Part shown: piece by piece, positions 29,080 to 37,208 of the stretch
Numbering within the stretch: the stretch's first letter is position 1
Layout of the letters: each line of letters begins with the position of its first letter
Assembly: GCF_017551775.1 (NCBI RefSeq)
Contig: NZ_JAFZKX010000032.1
Span: 1 to 37,607, forward strand
Direction of reading: 5' to 3'
Source of the DNA: Fibrobacter sp.
GTDB lineage: Bacteria > Fibrobacterota > Fibrobacteria > Fibrobacterales > Fibrobacteraceae
DNA: 37,607 nt
Program-made: the position numbers and the translations under genes
The notes under the pieces: model-generated
Told to the model about the DNA's origin: nothing
Database searches by the model: none
Seen by the model: only the letters and a program-made list of their open reading frames with translations

Positions 29080-31116
29080 TTATGCGCTAACGAGAATCGT
29101 ACCGCGAGTGATGTCGCCTGCATTTGCGCCGCGGAGAAGGAAAGATGCGCTGTCGCCTGCTTTCGCTTCTTGGCAGTGGGAACAGGATGAAGTACTGATG
29201 TCCATGACATAGAATGCTTCTTTTTTCTCAAGGCGTCTTACTCGGTCGCCTTGCTTGATGACACCTTGGTCTATGACGCCTGCGACGATGAGGCCTTTCC
29301 CTGTAATTGCGAACGCATCTGCGACGGTCATGCGGAAGGGCTTGTCTTCTACACTCTGTATGCTTGATGCGCATTCATCACAGGCGTCCAAGAGGGCCAT
29401 AATCTTGTCTTGGCTTGCTTTATCCCCCTGCCTTGCCTTTATTGATGAGCCTCGGATGATGGCTATTTTGTCTTCGTCATATCCGTATCTAAAGAGGGCT
29501 TCTCGAATTTCCTCTTCCATCAAGTCGAGTGTCTCAGGCGATGAGGCGTATTCGCACCTGTCCATGAATACAACCAATTTTGATTCACTGGCGCTGGTGA
29601 GCAAAATCCTTTCTCTTATTTGATTTAGCGATGTTAAAGTTACGTCGACGGTGAGAATGCTAATGTCGGTTGCGACATCTCCCGTTATCATATTTACGAC
29701 GTAATCTGGGTCATTGTCTGTTTTTCTCTTGTTGATGAGAGTGTAGTAGTATTTTTTGCTGTTGAATTCGATCTGGTATTCTGGTTCTTTGTCTTCAACG
29801 GGATATCCGCGTGCAATAAGGGTTGTAGAAATAGCGTTTGTAAGGCTTGTTTTTTCTAATTGCCCGTCCTTAATGCTGATTGTGTAATGGGGCTTAGTCT
29901 TGTCCACCATTTTTGGGGCGGGCTTTGGATTTATGACAGGATCCAATTCGGTAATGACGCCGCATGCGACTGTTCGTCCGCCTTCGCGGATGGCAAAGCG
30001 CAGGCCGACTTCCAGAGCGACCGCTGCAATTAGCTTTACGTAAATGGTCACTGTATCGCCGGGGTAGACCATCTCGACACCTTCCGGGAGCTGCACTATG
30101 CCGGTGACGTCTGTCGTGCGGATATAGAACTGCGGGCGGTAGCCATTGGTAATAGGCGTGTGGCGGCCTCCTTCGTCTTTTGTGAGCATGTAGATTTCGG
30201 CCTTGAAATCGGTGTGTGCTTTTATGCTTCCTGGGGCGGCGAGAACCATGCCGCGGACGAGGTCCTTCTTCTCGGCTCCGCGAAGGAGGATGCCTACATT
30301 GTCCCCGGCTTGTGCTTCGTCGAGCAACTTCCGGAACATTTCCACACCGGTGACTGTGTATGTTACAGTGGGACCCAGGCCGACTCGCTCGACGGTATCT
30401 CCCATATGAATCTTGCCGCGTTCGATACGCCCCGTGACAACGGTACCACGCCCGGTGATGGTGAACGTATCTTCGATTGACATCAAGAAGGGCTCGTCGC
30501 TAATATTGCGCGGGAGAGGAATGTATCGGTCGCAGGCGTCCAGAAGTTCCATGATTTTGTCTTGGTGGTAGCTGTCGCCTTCAAGAGCCTTAAGTGCGGA
30601 ACCGCGGATAATGGGAGCGTTATCTCCGTCAAAATCGTACTTGCACAATAAATCGCGAATTTCCATTTCCACGAGGTCTAGTAGCTCGGGGTCGTCGACC
30701 ATGTCGCATTTATTCAAGAATACGACAATGTCTTTCAGTCCAACTTGGTGGGCGAGCAAAATATGTTCACGAGTCTGCGGCATCGGCCCGTCTGGTGCGG
30801 CAACAACGAGAATGGCCCCGTCCATCTGGGTGCCGCCAGATATCAATTTTTTTATGTAGTCGGCTTGACTGACGCAATCGATGACTGCGTAGTGGCGTTT
30901 TTCGGTTTCGAATTCGAGTTGGGATGTATTTATCGTGACGCCGCGTTCCTTTTCTTCGGGTGTCTGGTCGATGTTGTCGAATTTTTTAGCGGAGATTCCC
31001 TTGGCGGCGAGGGTTGAGGTGATTGCTGCCAGCAAAACGGATTTGCCGTGATCTACGTGTCCGAGAATACCAAGATTGCAGTGCGGTTTCGTTCTATTGA
31101 ACTTTTCTTTTGCCAT
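29080..31116 (-). CDS. Tandem EF-Tu-like protein: full EF-Tu with altered switch II fused to a degenerate second EF-Tu
   Basis: 678 residues; ordinary EF-Tu has about 394. Residues 1 to about 396 follow EF-Tu through all three domains: P-loop GHVDHGKS (19-26), switch I RGVTINT (58-64), NKCD (135-138), SALK (about 173-176), domain II ([13 protein letters not shown]) and domain III ([38 protein letters not shown]). Switch II, normally DCPGH with catalytic His84, reads DCVSQ (80-84). From about residue 405 a second copy starts ([20 protein letters not shown]). Its G motifs are lost ([16 protein letters not shown]), but [32 protein letters not shown] and a domain II are still clear. It ends after domain II, without domain III. 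It has an AAGGGA ribosome site and its own terminator, and no ribosomal genes are nearby, so a true tuf presumably lies elsewhere. GTP binding by the first copy is plausible; normal GTPase activity is doubtful. Confidence 0.9.
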   Translation of the reverse strand: MAKEKFNRTKPHCNLGILGHVDHGKSVLLAAITSTLAAKGISAKKFDNIDQTPEEKERGVTINTSQLEFETEKRHYAVIDCVSQADYIKKLISGGTQMDGAILVVAAPDGPMPQTREHILLAHQVGLKDIVVFLNKCDMVDDPELLDLVEMEIRDLLCKYDFDGDNAPIIRGSALKALEGDSYHQDKIMELLDACDRYIPLPRNISDEPFLMSIEDTFTITGRGTVVTGRIERGKIHMGDTVERVGLGPTVTYTVTGVEMFRKLLDEAQAGDNVGILLRGAEKKDLVRGMVLAAPGSIKAHTDFKAEIYMLTKDEGGRHTPITNGYRPQFYIRTTDVTGIVQLPEGVEMVYPGDTVTIYVKLIAAVALEVGLRFAIREGGRTVACGVITELDPVINPKPAPKMVDKTKPHYTISIKDGQLEKTSLTNAISTTLIARGYPVEDKEPEYQIEFNSKKYYYTLINKRKTDNDPDYVVNMITGDVATDISILTVDVTLTSLNQIRERILLTSASESKLVVFMDRCEYASSPETLDLMEEEIREALFRYGYDEDKIAIIRGSSIKARQGDKASQDKIMALLDACDECASSIQSVEDKPFRMTVADAFAITGKGLIVAGVIDQGVIKQGDRVRRLEKKEAFYVMDISTSSCSHCQEAKAGDSASFLLRGANAGDITRGTILVSA

Positions 31117-31303
31117 GTTATTTTCCCTTATTAGCTTGTTGGGTTTTAAATATTTTATTTGTTACGAAAAACGTTGTTCATAATATACGTTTAACTTGAC
31201 AGAAAAAAATAGGCAAATTGTAAATTTATTTAATCTTGTGCGAATTCTTAAAAAATGGCGAAATTCAATTATTTTGGCCGAATTTACGGCTGATTATTGC
31301 ACG
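31117..31303. promoter_or_regulatory. Promoter and leader region of the EF-Tu-like gene
   Basis: AT-rich spacer after the ffh terminator. On the reverse strand a TATATTATG element lies about 70 nt before the start codon, the likely -10/-7 region, giving a leader of about 60 nt with AAGGGA just before the ATG. No clear -35 was found. Confidence 0.35.
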
Positions 31304-31333
31304 AAAAAGCCCATTTGCGAATGCAAACGGGCT
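31304..31333 (-). terminator. Rho-independent terminator of ffh
   Basis: AGCCCGTTTGC / GCAAATGGGCT on the reverse strand (arms 31323-31333 and 31308-31318; one G-U pair, 4-nt loop), followed by TTTTTC. It lies 30 nt past the ffh stop and separates ffh from the EF-Tu-like gene. Confidence 0.88.
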
Positions 31334-31362
31334 CCAAAATGTGTCGTAGGTGAGGTGCTCTT

Positions 31363-32721
31363 CTACTTTCTTTTTTTCTTGACCTTGGGCGGCGTGTAGT
31401 TGGAACCGATAGTTCCGCCGTTGTTCTGCTTCTTGGCCATGTCGCCCACCTTCTTGAACATGAGCTTCATGTCTTCGTACTGCTTGAGCACGGCGTTCAC
31501 GCGGTTCAGTTCGGTGCCCGAACCCTTGGCAATGCGGTTCTTGCGGCTGCCGTCGAGAATCTGCGGTTTCTTCCTTTCCTTCGGGGTCATGGAACTGAGG
31601 ATGGCTTCCACGTAAACCAGCTGCTTTTCGTCAATCTGGTCGAGCGGGAGCTTGTTCAGGCCCGGGATGAGCCCGAGGATATCCTTGATGCGGCCGAGCT
31701 TCTTGATGGTGCGGAGCTGCGTCAAGAAGTCGTTCAGGTCGAAGGTGTTGTTGAGGATCTTCTTCTTGAGGTCCTTCGCATCCTTCTCGTCGATGACCTG
31801 CTGGGCCTTTTCCACGAGGCTGACCACGTCGCCCATGCCGAGGATGCGGCTTGCCATGCGGTCGGGGTGGAAGAGGTCTATGTCGGGGAGCTTTTCGCCT
31901 ACGCCGATAAAGCAGATGGGCACGCCCGTCATCTTCTTGATGCTGAGCGCTGCACCGCCGCGGGTGTCACCGTCCATCTTGGAGAGGCACACGCCTGTAA
32001 ATGCGAGGCGCTGCCAGAAGGTCTCGGCGACGTTTACCGCTTCCTGACCGATCATCGCGTCGGCGACGAACAGGATTTCGTCGGGGTGGACGGCTTCCTT
32101 TGCCTTCTCGAGTTCCTGCATGAGTTCTTCGTCAATCTGCAGGCGGCCTGCGGTATCGTAAATGACGAGGTCAAAGCCGTTGTCCTTCGCGTACTGGTAG
32201 CCGTGCTTGATGATTTCCACCGGGTCGCCCTGGCCTTCGTCGTACACCGGGATGCCGATGGACTTGCCGAGCACCTGCAACTGCTTGATAGCTGCCGGGC
32301 GGTACACGTCCGCCGCCACGAGGAGGGGCTTGCGCTTCTTCTTGCTGCGCATCCAGAGGGCGATCTTGCCCGCGAATGTCGTCTTACCGGAACCCTGGAG
32401 GCCCGCCATCATGATGCCCACCGGAGCGGGGCCGGAGAGGTTTATTTCCTTGGTTTCGCCACCCATGACGGCCACAAGTTCGTCGTGGATGATTTTCACG
32501 ATCTGCTGACCGGGGGTCACCGAGTTCAGGACTTCGCTTCCGAGGGCCTTTTCCTTGACGGCCTTCACGAAGTCGCGGGTCACGTTGAAGTTTACGTCGG
32601 CTTCGAGGAAGGCTCGGCGCACTTCGCGCAGCGATTCGGCGACGTTTTCTTCGGTGAGTTTGCCCTGCCCGCGCAGGTTCTTGAGAGTAGATTCTAGAGA
32701 GTCGGTCAGCTGTGAAAACAT
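31363..32721 (-). CDS. ffh: Signal recognition particle GTPase Ffh
   Basis: Binds 4.5S RNA and signal sequences of nascent membrane proteins and delivers ribosomes to FtsY. 452 residues. The N domain (MFSQLTDSLESTLKNLRGQG) is followed by the G domain with GLQGSGKTT, DTAGRLQIDEEL, SKMDGDTRGGAALS and GVGEKLPDIDLF. The M domain follows, with the RNA-binding stretch DGSRKNRIAKGSGTELNRVN and a Lys-rich tail. The ATG has no Shine-Dalgarno; a TATATTTG box is 8 nt upstream. It is divergent from the aminotransferase with 51 bp between the start codons. Confidence 0.97.
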   Translation of the reverse strand: MFSQLTDSLESTLKNLRGQGKLTEENVAESLREVRRAFLEADVNFNVTRDFVKAVKEKALGSEVLNSVTPGQQIVKIIHDELVAVMGGETKEINLSGPAPVGIMMAGLQGSGKTTFAGKIALWMRSKKKRKPLLVAADVYRPAAIKQLQVLGKSIGIPVYDEGQGDPVEIIKHGYQYAKDNGFDLVIYDTAGRLQIDEELMQELEKAKEAVHPDEILFVADAMIGQEAVNVAETFWQRLAFTGVCLSKMDGDTRGGAALSIKKMTGVPICFIGVGEKLPDIDLFHPDRMASRILGMGDVVSLVEKAQQVIDEKDAKDLKKKILNNTFDLNDFLTQLRTIKKLGRIKDILGLIPGLNKLPLDQIDEKQLVYVEAILSSMTPKERKKPQILDGSRKNRIAKGSGTELNRVNAVLKQYEDMKLMFKKVGDMAKKQNNGGTIGSNYTPPKVKKKRK

Positions 32722-32729
32722 AGTGAGCG

Positions 32730-32766
32730 CAAATATAGAAAATATGCGTTGAATTTTTTAAATTTG
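32730..32766. promoter_or_regulatory. Two back-to-back TAnnTTTG boxes between ffh and the aminotransferase gene
   Basis: Reverse-strand TATATTTG at 32730-32737 lies 8 nt before the ffh ATG; plus-strand TAAATTTG at 32759-32766 lies 6 nt before ATG 32773. Both match the TAnnTTTG -7 element of Bacteroidetes exactly. Neither gene has a Shine-Dalgarno, so both messages may be almost leaderless. No -33 TTG at the usual distance was found. Confidence 0.5.
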
Positions 32767-32772
32767 CTTGCC

Positions 32773-33987
32773 ATGAAACCCCTAAGCCAGCGCACAGAGA
32801 CCTTTACCGATTCCGTTATCCGCAGAATGACCCGCATCGCGAATGCCTGCGGGGCGATAAACCTTTCACAGGGATTCCCGGATTTCGACCCTCCGGAGGC
32901 GCTGACGCGGCGGCTAGCCGAAATTGCTCCCGATGGGCCGCACCAGTACGCGATTACGTTCGGCGCGCAGAACTTCCGCGAGGCGCTGAGCGACAAGCAG
33001 TTCCATTTTAGCGGGCTGCGCTATGACCCGCAAAAAGAAATTGTGATTACCTGCGGCAGTACCGAGGCGATGATGGCCTCGATGATGTCGGTCTGCAATC
33101 CCGGCGACAAGGTGGTGCTGTTTTCGCCCTTCTACGAGAACTACTCCGCCGACACGATCCTCTGCGGGGCGACTCCTGTTTACGTGCCGCTTTCTCCCGT
33201 GGACCTGAGTTTCGATGCCGACGTTCTGGAAAGCGCCATGAAGCAGCCGGGCGTGAAGGCGCTTGTGTTGTGCAATCCGGCGAACCCGAGCGGGAAGGTC
33301 TTTACCCGCGAGGAACTCTCGGTAATCGCCTCCCTGGCGGTGAAGTACGACCTGTACGTGATTACGGACGAGGTGTACGAGCATATCATTTACGCGCCGC
33401 ACCGTCACACGTATATCTCGACGCTCCCGGGGATGTTCGAACGCACCATCGAATGCAGCAGCCTGAGCAAGACGTACTCGATTACCGGATGGCGTCTCGG
33501 ATACGTGCTTGCCGCGGAACCCATCATGGACCGCGTCAAGAAAGTCCATGACTTTTTGACGGTCGGCGCCGCCGCCCCGCTCATGGAGGCTGCCGTGACG
33601 GCGCTCCGCTTCGACGACTCTTACTACGCGGGCCTGCAGGCGCACTACACGCACATGAAGGAAGTGTTTACGGATGGCCTGCGGAACCTTGGATTGAAAT
33701 TCTCCGAACCGCAGGGCGCTTACTTTGTCCTAATTGATATCTCCGAATTCGGGTACGGCTCGCGCGGTTCTCATGTTGCGTCGTGCGCGGTTACTGACGG
33801 AAGTAAACTGCCGGACGAACAGTTCTGCATCGACATGGCGCAGAAGGTGGGCGTCGCCGCGGTGCCGGGCTCCAGCTTCTTCCGGGAACCGGTGGACCAT
33901 CTGGTGCGTCTCCACTTTGCCAAGAAAGACGAGACGCTGTACGAGGCGCTCAACCGCCTCGAAGACCTCAAGAAGTTGAAACGCTAA
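32773..33987 (+). CDS. Class I/II PLP aminotransferase, methionine/kynurenine (YbdL) type
   Basis: 404 residues from ATG 32773 (MKPLSQRTETF); the frame also opens at a TTG 24 nt earlier, before the promoter-like box. It transfers the amino group of an amino acid such as methionine, glutamine or an aromatic residue to a 2-oxo acid. The PLP Lys233 lies in SSLSKTYSITGWRLGY. Other fold-type I landmarks are INLSQGFPDFDPP, CGSTEAMMASM, NPANPSGKVF, ITDEVYEHI and the C-terminal VRLHFAK with the carboxylate-binding Arg. The GFPDFDPP form suits the KAT/YbdL/glutamine transaminase K group, which often works with an omega-amidase (see 16239-17018). Exact substrate not determined. Confidence 0.88.
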   Translation: MKPLSQRTETFTDSVIRRMTRIANACGAINLSQGFPDFDPPEALTRRLAEIAPDGPHQYAITFGAQNFREALSDKQFHFSGLRYDPQKEIVITCGSTEAMMASMMSVCNPGDKVVLFSPFYENYSADTILCGATPVYVPLSPVDLSFDADVLESAMKQPGVKALVLCNPANPSGKVFTREELSVIASLAVKYDLYVITDEVYEHIIYAPHRHTYISTLPGMFERTIECSSLSKTYSITGWRLGYVLAAEPIMDRVKKVHDFLTVGAAAPLMEAAVTALRFDDSYYAGLQAHYTHMKEVFTDGLRNLGLKFSEPQGAYFVLIDISEFGYGSRGSHVASCAVTDGSKLPDEQFCIDMAQKVGVAAVPGSSFFREPVDHLVRLHFAKKDETLYEALNRLEDLKKLKR

Positions 33988-33993
33988 TTAAAG

Positions 33994-34019
33994 AAGGCCT
34001 GCCCCTAAGGGTAGGCCTT
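33994..34019. terminator. Bidirectional terminator between the aminotransferase and DUF4823 genes
   Basis: AAGGCCTGCC / GGTAGGCCTT, about 10 bp with one mismatch and a 6-nt loop; T-rich on either side. It serves the two convergent genes. Confidence 0.75.
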
Positions 34020-34044
34020 TCAAGTTCTTGGATTTGACGGACGA

Positions 34045-34572
34045 CTAGCCCTGGCCGAAGAACGTCTTCAGCATGTCGCGGATGGGCTTCCTGAGCAATG
34101 AGTTAGGAGCCTTGCTGACCCACACGATGTATGCACTGCGTCCAGTGACCATGTAGGAGTTGACGAGCTGCCTCTGGTTGTTGAAGATGTCGAAACGGAC
34201 CTTGATACGGTCGGGGCGCATCGACCACCCGGTCAAGCGGTCTTCCCAGTGCAGGATTTGCGGGATGAATACATAGTTGTACTGCTGCAATACGTCGTCG
34301 CCGATATCGTTGATTGTAACGGGGGTTGGAATCGTGGCGATCTTCGGACTGTACTTGCCCAGTTCTTGTGCGAGGGTCGAGGCGACATCGGTTCCGGAAG
34401 AGGGGTATTCTATGGTCTCGTATCTTCCGATTTCCGGCGTGACAATCAGGATGCTTGCCTGATTCTGCATGTACGTCTGCGGGGTCATGAATTCGCTCTG
34501 GTACGAGGCTGTACAACCATTCATCAGAATGACTGCGGTAAAGAGGAGTAAAGTGGAAATGATTTTTTTCAT
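34045..34572 (-). CDS. DUF4823 family lipoprotein
   Basis: 175 residues. MKKIISTLLLFTAVILMNGC has the lipobox Cys20. The mature part contains ILIVTPEIGRYE, YVFIPQILHWEDRLTGW and MRPDRIKVRFDIFN, which match my memory of the DUF4823 signature (a PEILHWEDRATEW-type core), and it ends KPIRDMLKTFF. DUF4823 lipoproteins are small and of unknown function, probably anchored in the periplasm or outer membrane. AGAAGGA precedes the ATG. Confidence 0.75.
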   Translation of the reverse strand: MKKIISTLLLFTAVILMNGCTASYQSEFMTPQTYMQNQASILIVTPEIGRYETIEYPSSGTDVASTLAQELGKYSPKIATIPTPVTINDIGDDVLQQYNYVFIPQILHWEDRLTGWSMRPDRIKVRFDIFNNQRQLVNSYMVTGRSAYIVWVSKAPNSLLRKPIRDMLKTFFGQG

Positions 34573-34606
34573 AGTGTGAATCCTTCTTTTGTGTGCTAGC
34601 TTAATC

Positions 34607-34645
34607 TAAAAAAATTAGACCCCGCCGTTATGTCGGGGTCTAAAA
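34607..34645. terminator. Strong terminator between the ferredoxin and DUF4823 genes
   Basis: TTAGACCCCG / CGGGGTCTAA, a perfect 10-bp stem with a 9-nt loop (34615-34624 and 34634-34643), with Ts on the reverse strand (TTTTTTTAG) after the stem. It ends the ferredoxin transcript 39 nt past its stop. Confidence 0.88.
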
Positions 34646-34681
34646 AATCGAGCTTTACGTACGTTTGTACGTTACTGATAA

Positions 34682-34879
34682 TTACTCGTACTTGATCACG
34701 CCGGCCGGGCAGCTGTCAGCGGCGTCCTTGATTTCGCTTTCGTAAGCGGAGAAATCGACGCCTTCCTTCACCTGCATCTTTTCGGGAACGCTGAACACTG
34801 CGTCGCAAGTAGCTTCGCAAGCGCCGCAAGAGACGCATTCATCGCTGGATTCGTCGAGCCAAACTTTCGTAATAGCCAT
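34682..34879 (-). CDS. Small [4Fe-4S] ferredoxin
   Basis: 65-residue electron carrier. Cys15, Cys18 and Cys21 (CVSCGAC) and Cys57 in SCPAGVI are the four expected ligands of one [4Fe-4S] cluster of the Desulfovibrio/Thermotoga type. A fifth Cys25 (ATC) sits where a second cluster would take a ligand in two-cluster ferredoxins, but the other ligands of that cluster are missing. The charge is strongly acidic. An AGAGG site lies 7 nt before the ATG, and TATATTATAG about 40 nt upstream is a likely -10. It is monocistronic, with its own terminator. Confidence 0.93.
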   Translation of the reverse strand: MAITKVWLDESSDECVSCGACEATCDAVFSVPEKMQVKEGVDFSAYESEIKDAADSCPAGVIKYE

Positions 34880-34930
34880 ATTTATACCTCTTTTGTATGG
34901 TTGAATTGTGGCTATAATATAATAAAAACA

Positions 34931-34960
34931 TTGAAGTTGGGAGTGTTTTTTTTAAATTTG
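34931..34960 (+). promoter_or_regulatory. argBD promoter, Bacteroidetes-like
   Basis: TTG at 34931-34933 and TAAATTTG at 34953-34960 are separated by 19 bp, matching the -33 TTG / -7 TAnnTTTG promoter known from Bacteroidetes. It is the only place in the window where I found both elements at the right distance. The leader to ATG 35035 is about 70 nt. Confidence 0.55.
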
Positions 34961-35034
34961 CATTCAAATTTCCTCGTTAAGGGCTGCAATGGTGTATCCT
35001 GTAATACGCGGAAATCGAGAGGACATCACAAACG

Positions 35035-35826
35035 ATGAAAAAAGTGGTTGTAAAAATTGGTGGCAGCCTGGCTATCGACGAAGCCAAGCTCGCTGATTTT
35101 GTGTCGGCGGTCTCTACCTTGCCTGGTAGTGGCTGTCAGGTGGCCGTGGTTCACGGCGGTGGCAAGGATATCAATGAGAATATCGCCTTGCTCAAGGAAC
35201 AACCGACATTCATCGACGGACTCCGAGTTACGACTCCCGGCATCATGAAAATGGTGGAAATGACGCTCTCGGGCCACGTGAACAAAAAGCTCGTGCGCAT
35301 GCTGCTCAACAACGGCTGCGGTGCTGTTGGCATTTCTGGCGTAGACGCGAACCTGTTCCAGGTCGAAAAGAAGCAGGGCAAGGTTGACCTTGGCCTGGTG
35401 GGCGAAATCAAGCAGGTGAACCCGAAAATCGTGACGGACCTGTGGAGCGCCGGTTGGACTCCGGTGGTTAGCCCGATTTCTATCGGCCCCGATGCAGATG
35501 GCAACGGTGTCAGTTGGAACGTGAATGCCGATACCGCCGCAAGCGAACTGGCAGTGGCACTCGAAGCCGACCAGTTCGTGCTGGTGAGCGACGTGCCCGG
35601 CGTGATGGACGAAAACAAGAATGTAATTCCCGAACTGAGCGAGGCGGACGCCGAAAAGCTTATCGAAGCTGGCGTCATCTCCGGCGGTATGATTCCCAAA
35701 GTCCGCGAGAGTTTCAAGTCGATCCGACGAGGACTCAAGAGCATCCACATCGTGGGTTGGAAGGACGCGGAACACTTTGGTAAACAAATTAATGGAGATT
35801 TAAACTATGGCACAATCTTGCGCTAA
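35035..35826 (+). CDS. argB: Acetylglutamate kinase
   Basis: Second step of arginine synthesis: phosphorylates N-acetylglutamate. 263 residues. KKVVVKIGGSLA and VVHGGGKDI bind ATP and substrate, followed by DGLRVTT, VNADTAASELA, LVSDVPGV and GGMIPKV, all in family order. The protein starts directly at the first beta strand, so it lacks the kinked N-terminal helix of hexameric, arginine-inhibited enzymes; it should be the dimeric, arginine-insensitive type, as in E. coli. A GAGAGGA site lies about 12 nt before the ATG. TCCTCG in the leader (34972-34977) could pair with it, but this is weak. It overlaps argD by 20 nt. Confidence 0.96.
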   Translation: MKKVVVKIGGSLAIDEAKLADFVSAVSTLPGSGCQVAVVHGGGKDINENIALLKEQPTFIDGLRVTTPGIMKMVEMTLSGHVNKKLVRMLLNNGCGAVGISGVDANLFQVEKKQGKVDLGLVGEIKQVNPKIVTDLWSAGWTPVVSPISIGPDADGNGVSWNVNADTAASELAVALEADQFVLVSDVPGVMDENKNVIPELSEADAEKLIEAGVISGGMIPKVRESFKSIRRGLKSIHIVGWKDAEHFGKQINGDLNYGTILR

Positions 35827-37006
35827 CCTGCTCGAGCAGGACAAACAAATCATCGCGCCGCTCTACGGCAAGGCAGACATCAACTTCGTGAAGGGCGAAG
35901 GCTCTTACCTCTACGACGACCAGGGCAACAAGTACCTGGACTTCGTGGCGGGTATCGCCGTGAATGCGCTCGGTCACCAGAACCAGGCTATCAAGGATGC
36001 GGTGGTGGAACAGATGAACCACTTCAACCACATCAGCAACCTTTACCCGAACTACCCGCAGATCGAACTCGGCAAGGCCCTCTTGGAACTCACCAAGTTC
36101 GACAAAGCGTTCTTCTGCAACTCGGGTACCGAAGCCAACGAAGGCTGCATCAAGTTTGCACGTAAGTACTTTGACCGGAAGGGCGAAAAGAACAGGCAGA
36201 AGATTATCACGTTCGTGAACAGCTTCCACGGAAGGACGTACGCTGCCCTTTCTGCGACGGGCCAGCCGGCCATTAGGGAAGGCTTCGGCTCCATGCCGGG
36301 TGACTTCGTTCACGTGACCTGGAATGACTGCGCTGCCTTGAAGGCCGAAGTCAACAAGGACACTTGCGCTATCATGCTCGAAAGCCTCGCCGCCGAAGGT
36401 GGTGTGATGACGCTTTCGAAGGAAATGGTCGAGACCATCAATAGCCTGCAGAAGGAATTCGGTTGCCTCGTCATCGTCGACGAAGTGCAGGCAGGTGTTG
36501 GCCGTCTCGGAACCTTCTGCGGTTTCGAAAAGTTCGGCCTGAATCCGGACCTCGTTTCCCTCGCGAAGGGCATCGGTGGCGGTCTCCCGCTCGGTGCGGT
36601 TCTCCTGCGCCAGAAGATTGCCGACCAGCTCAAGGCTGGTGACCACGGTACGACTTTCGGTGGCAACCCGATTGCTTGCGCCGCAGGTCTCGCTGTCGTG
36701 AAGCAGGTTCCGGGTCTGTTGAAGAACGTGGAAGAACGTTCCGCTCAGATCAAGGCTGGCCTCAAGGCTCTCGTCGAGAAGTATGACTTCGCCAAGGAAA
36801 TCCGCGGTGAAGGCCTGATTCTCGGTGTTGCTCTGGCTGATGAAATGCCGGTGGGCAACATCATCGCCGCCGCCCGCGCTGAAAAGCTCATGGTGCTGAG
36901 CGCCAAGGGCAACGTGCTGCGTCTCTTGCCGCCGCTGAACGTGTCGGCTGCGGAAGTGGACGAAGCCCTTGAAAAGCTCGGCAAGGCATTCGCCGCCGCG
37001 AAGTAA
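35807..37006 (+). CDS. argD: Acetylornithine aminotransferase
   Basis: PLP enzyme that makes acetylornithine from acetylglutamate semialdehyde; it may also act on succinyl-diaminopimelate precursors. 399 residues. Class III landmarks: FCNSGTEANEGCIKFAR, SFHGRTYAALSATGQ, VDEVQAGVGRLG, the PLP-binding Lys254 in SLAKGIGGGLPLGA, and GTTFGGNPIACAA. Its ATG lies inside the 3' end of argB in another frame (20-nt overlap), with GGAG upstream, so it is translated from the same message. Strong terminator at 37111-37147. Confidence 0.96.
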   Translation: MAQSCANLLEQDKQIIAPLYGKADINFVKGEGSYLYDDQGNKYLDFVAGIAVNALGHQNQAIKDAVVEQMNHFNHISNLYPNYPQIELGKALLELTKFDKAFFCNSGTEANEGCIKFARKYFDRKGEKNRQKIITFVNSFHGRTYAALSATGQPAIREGFGSMPGDFVHVTWNDCAALKAEVNKDTCAIMLESLAAEGGVMTLSKEMVETINSLQKEFGCLVIVDEVQAGVGRLGTFCGFEKFGLNPDLVSLAKGIGGGLPLGAVLLRQKIADQLKAGDHGTTFGGNPIACAAGLAVVKQVPGLLKNVEERSAQIKAGLKALVEKYDFAKEIRGEGLILGVALADEMPVGNIIAAARAEKLMVLSAKGNVLRLLPPLNVSAAEVDEALEKLGKAFAAAK

Positions 37007-37110
37007 TTTTCACTATAAGCTTTGCATAGCTTCGTGCTCGGCCTCTCGCCGTACTATTGTACGGCTTCGGGTCTGCAGCCTTGCTCTGCTCGTTTCTAGT
37101 AAAAATTCTG
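37007..37110. repeat. Repeat-like spacer after argD
   Basis: Contains GCCGTAC-tatt-GTACGGC (7-bp arms) in a stretch rich in GCTTTGC and CTCTGC motifs. It is probably another dispersed intergenic element; no gene is seen. Confidence 0.4.
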
Positions 37111-37147
37111 TGTTCCTATGACATTTTGTCAAGGAACATTTTTTTTT
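37111..37147 (+). terminator. Rho-independent terminator of argBD
   Basis: TGTTCCT / AGGAACA with inner TGACA/TGTCA arms and a 3-nt loop, followed by nine Ts. It is 105 nt past the argD stop. Confidence 0.9.
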
Positions 37148-37208
37148 GATGTGGGGGATCTTGCCCCAACAAGGTTATATTTAGACTGTTGTTTAGTATG
37201 GGGTGATT

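Noticed and set aside
30861-30877. Sequencing error or frameshift as the cause of the DCVSQ motif
   Set aside because: The frame is intact on both sides and three consecutive codons differ in sense, which a single indel cannot explain; still worth confirming in other strains.
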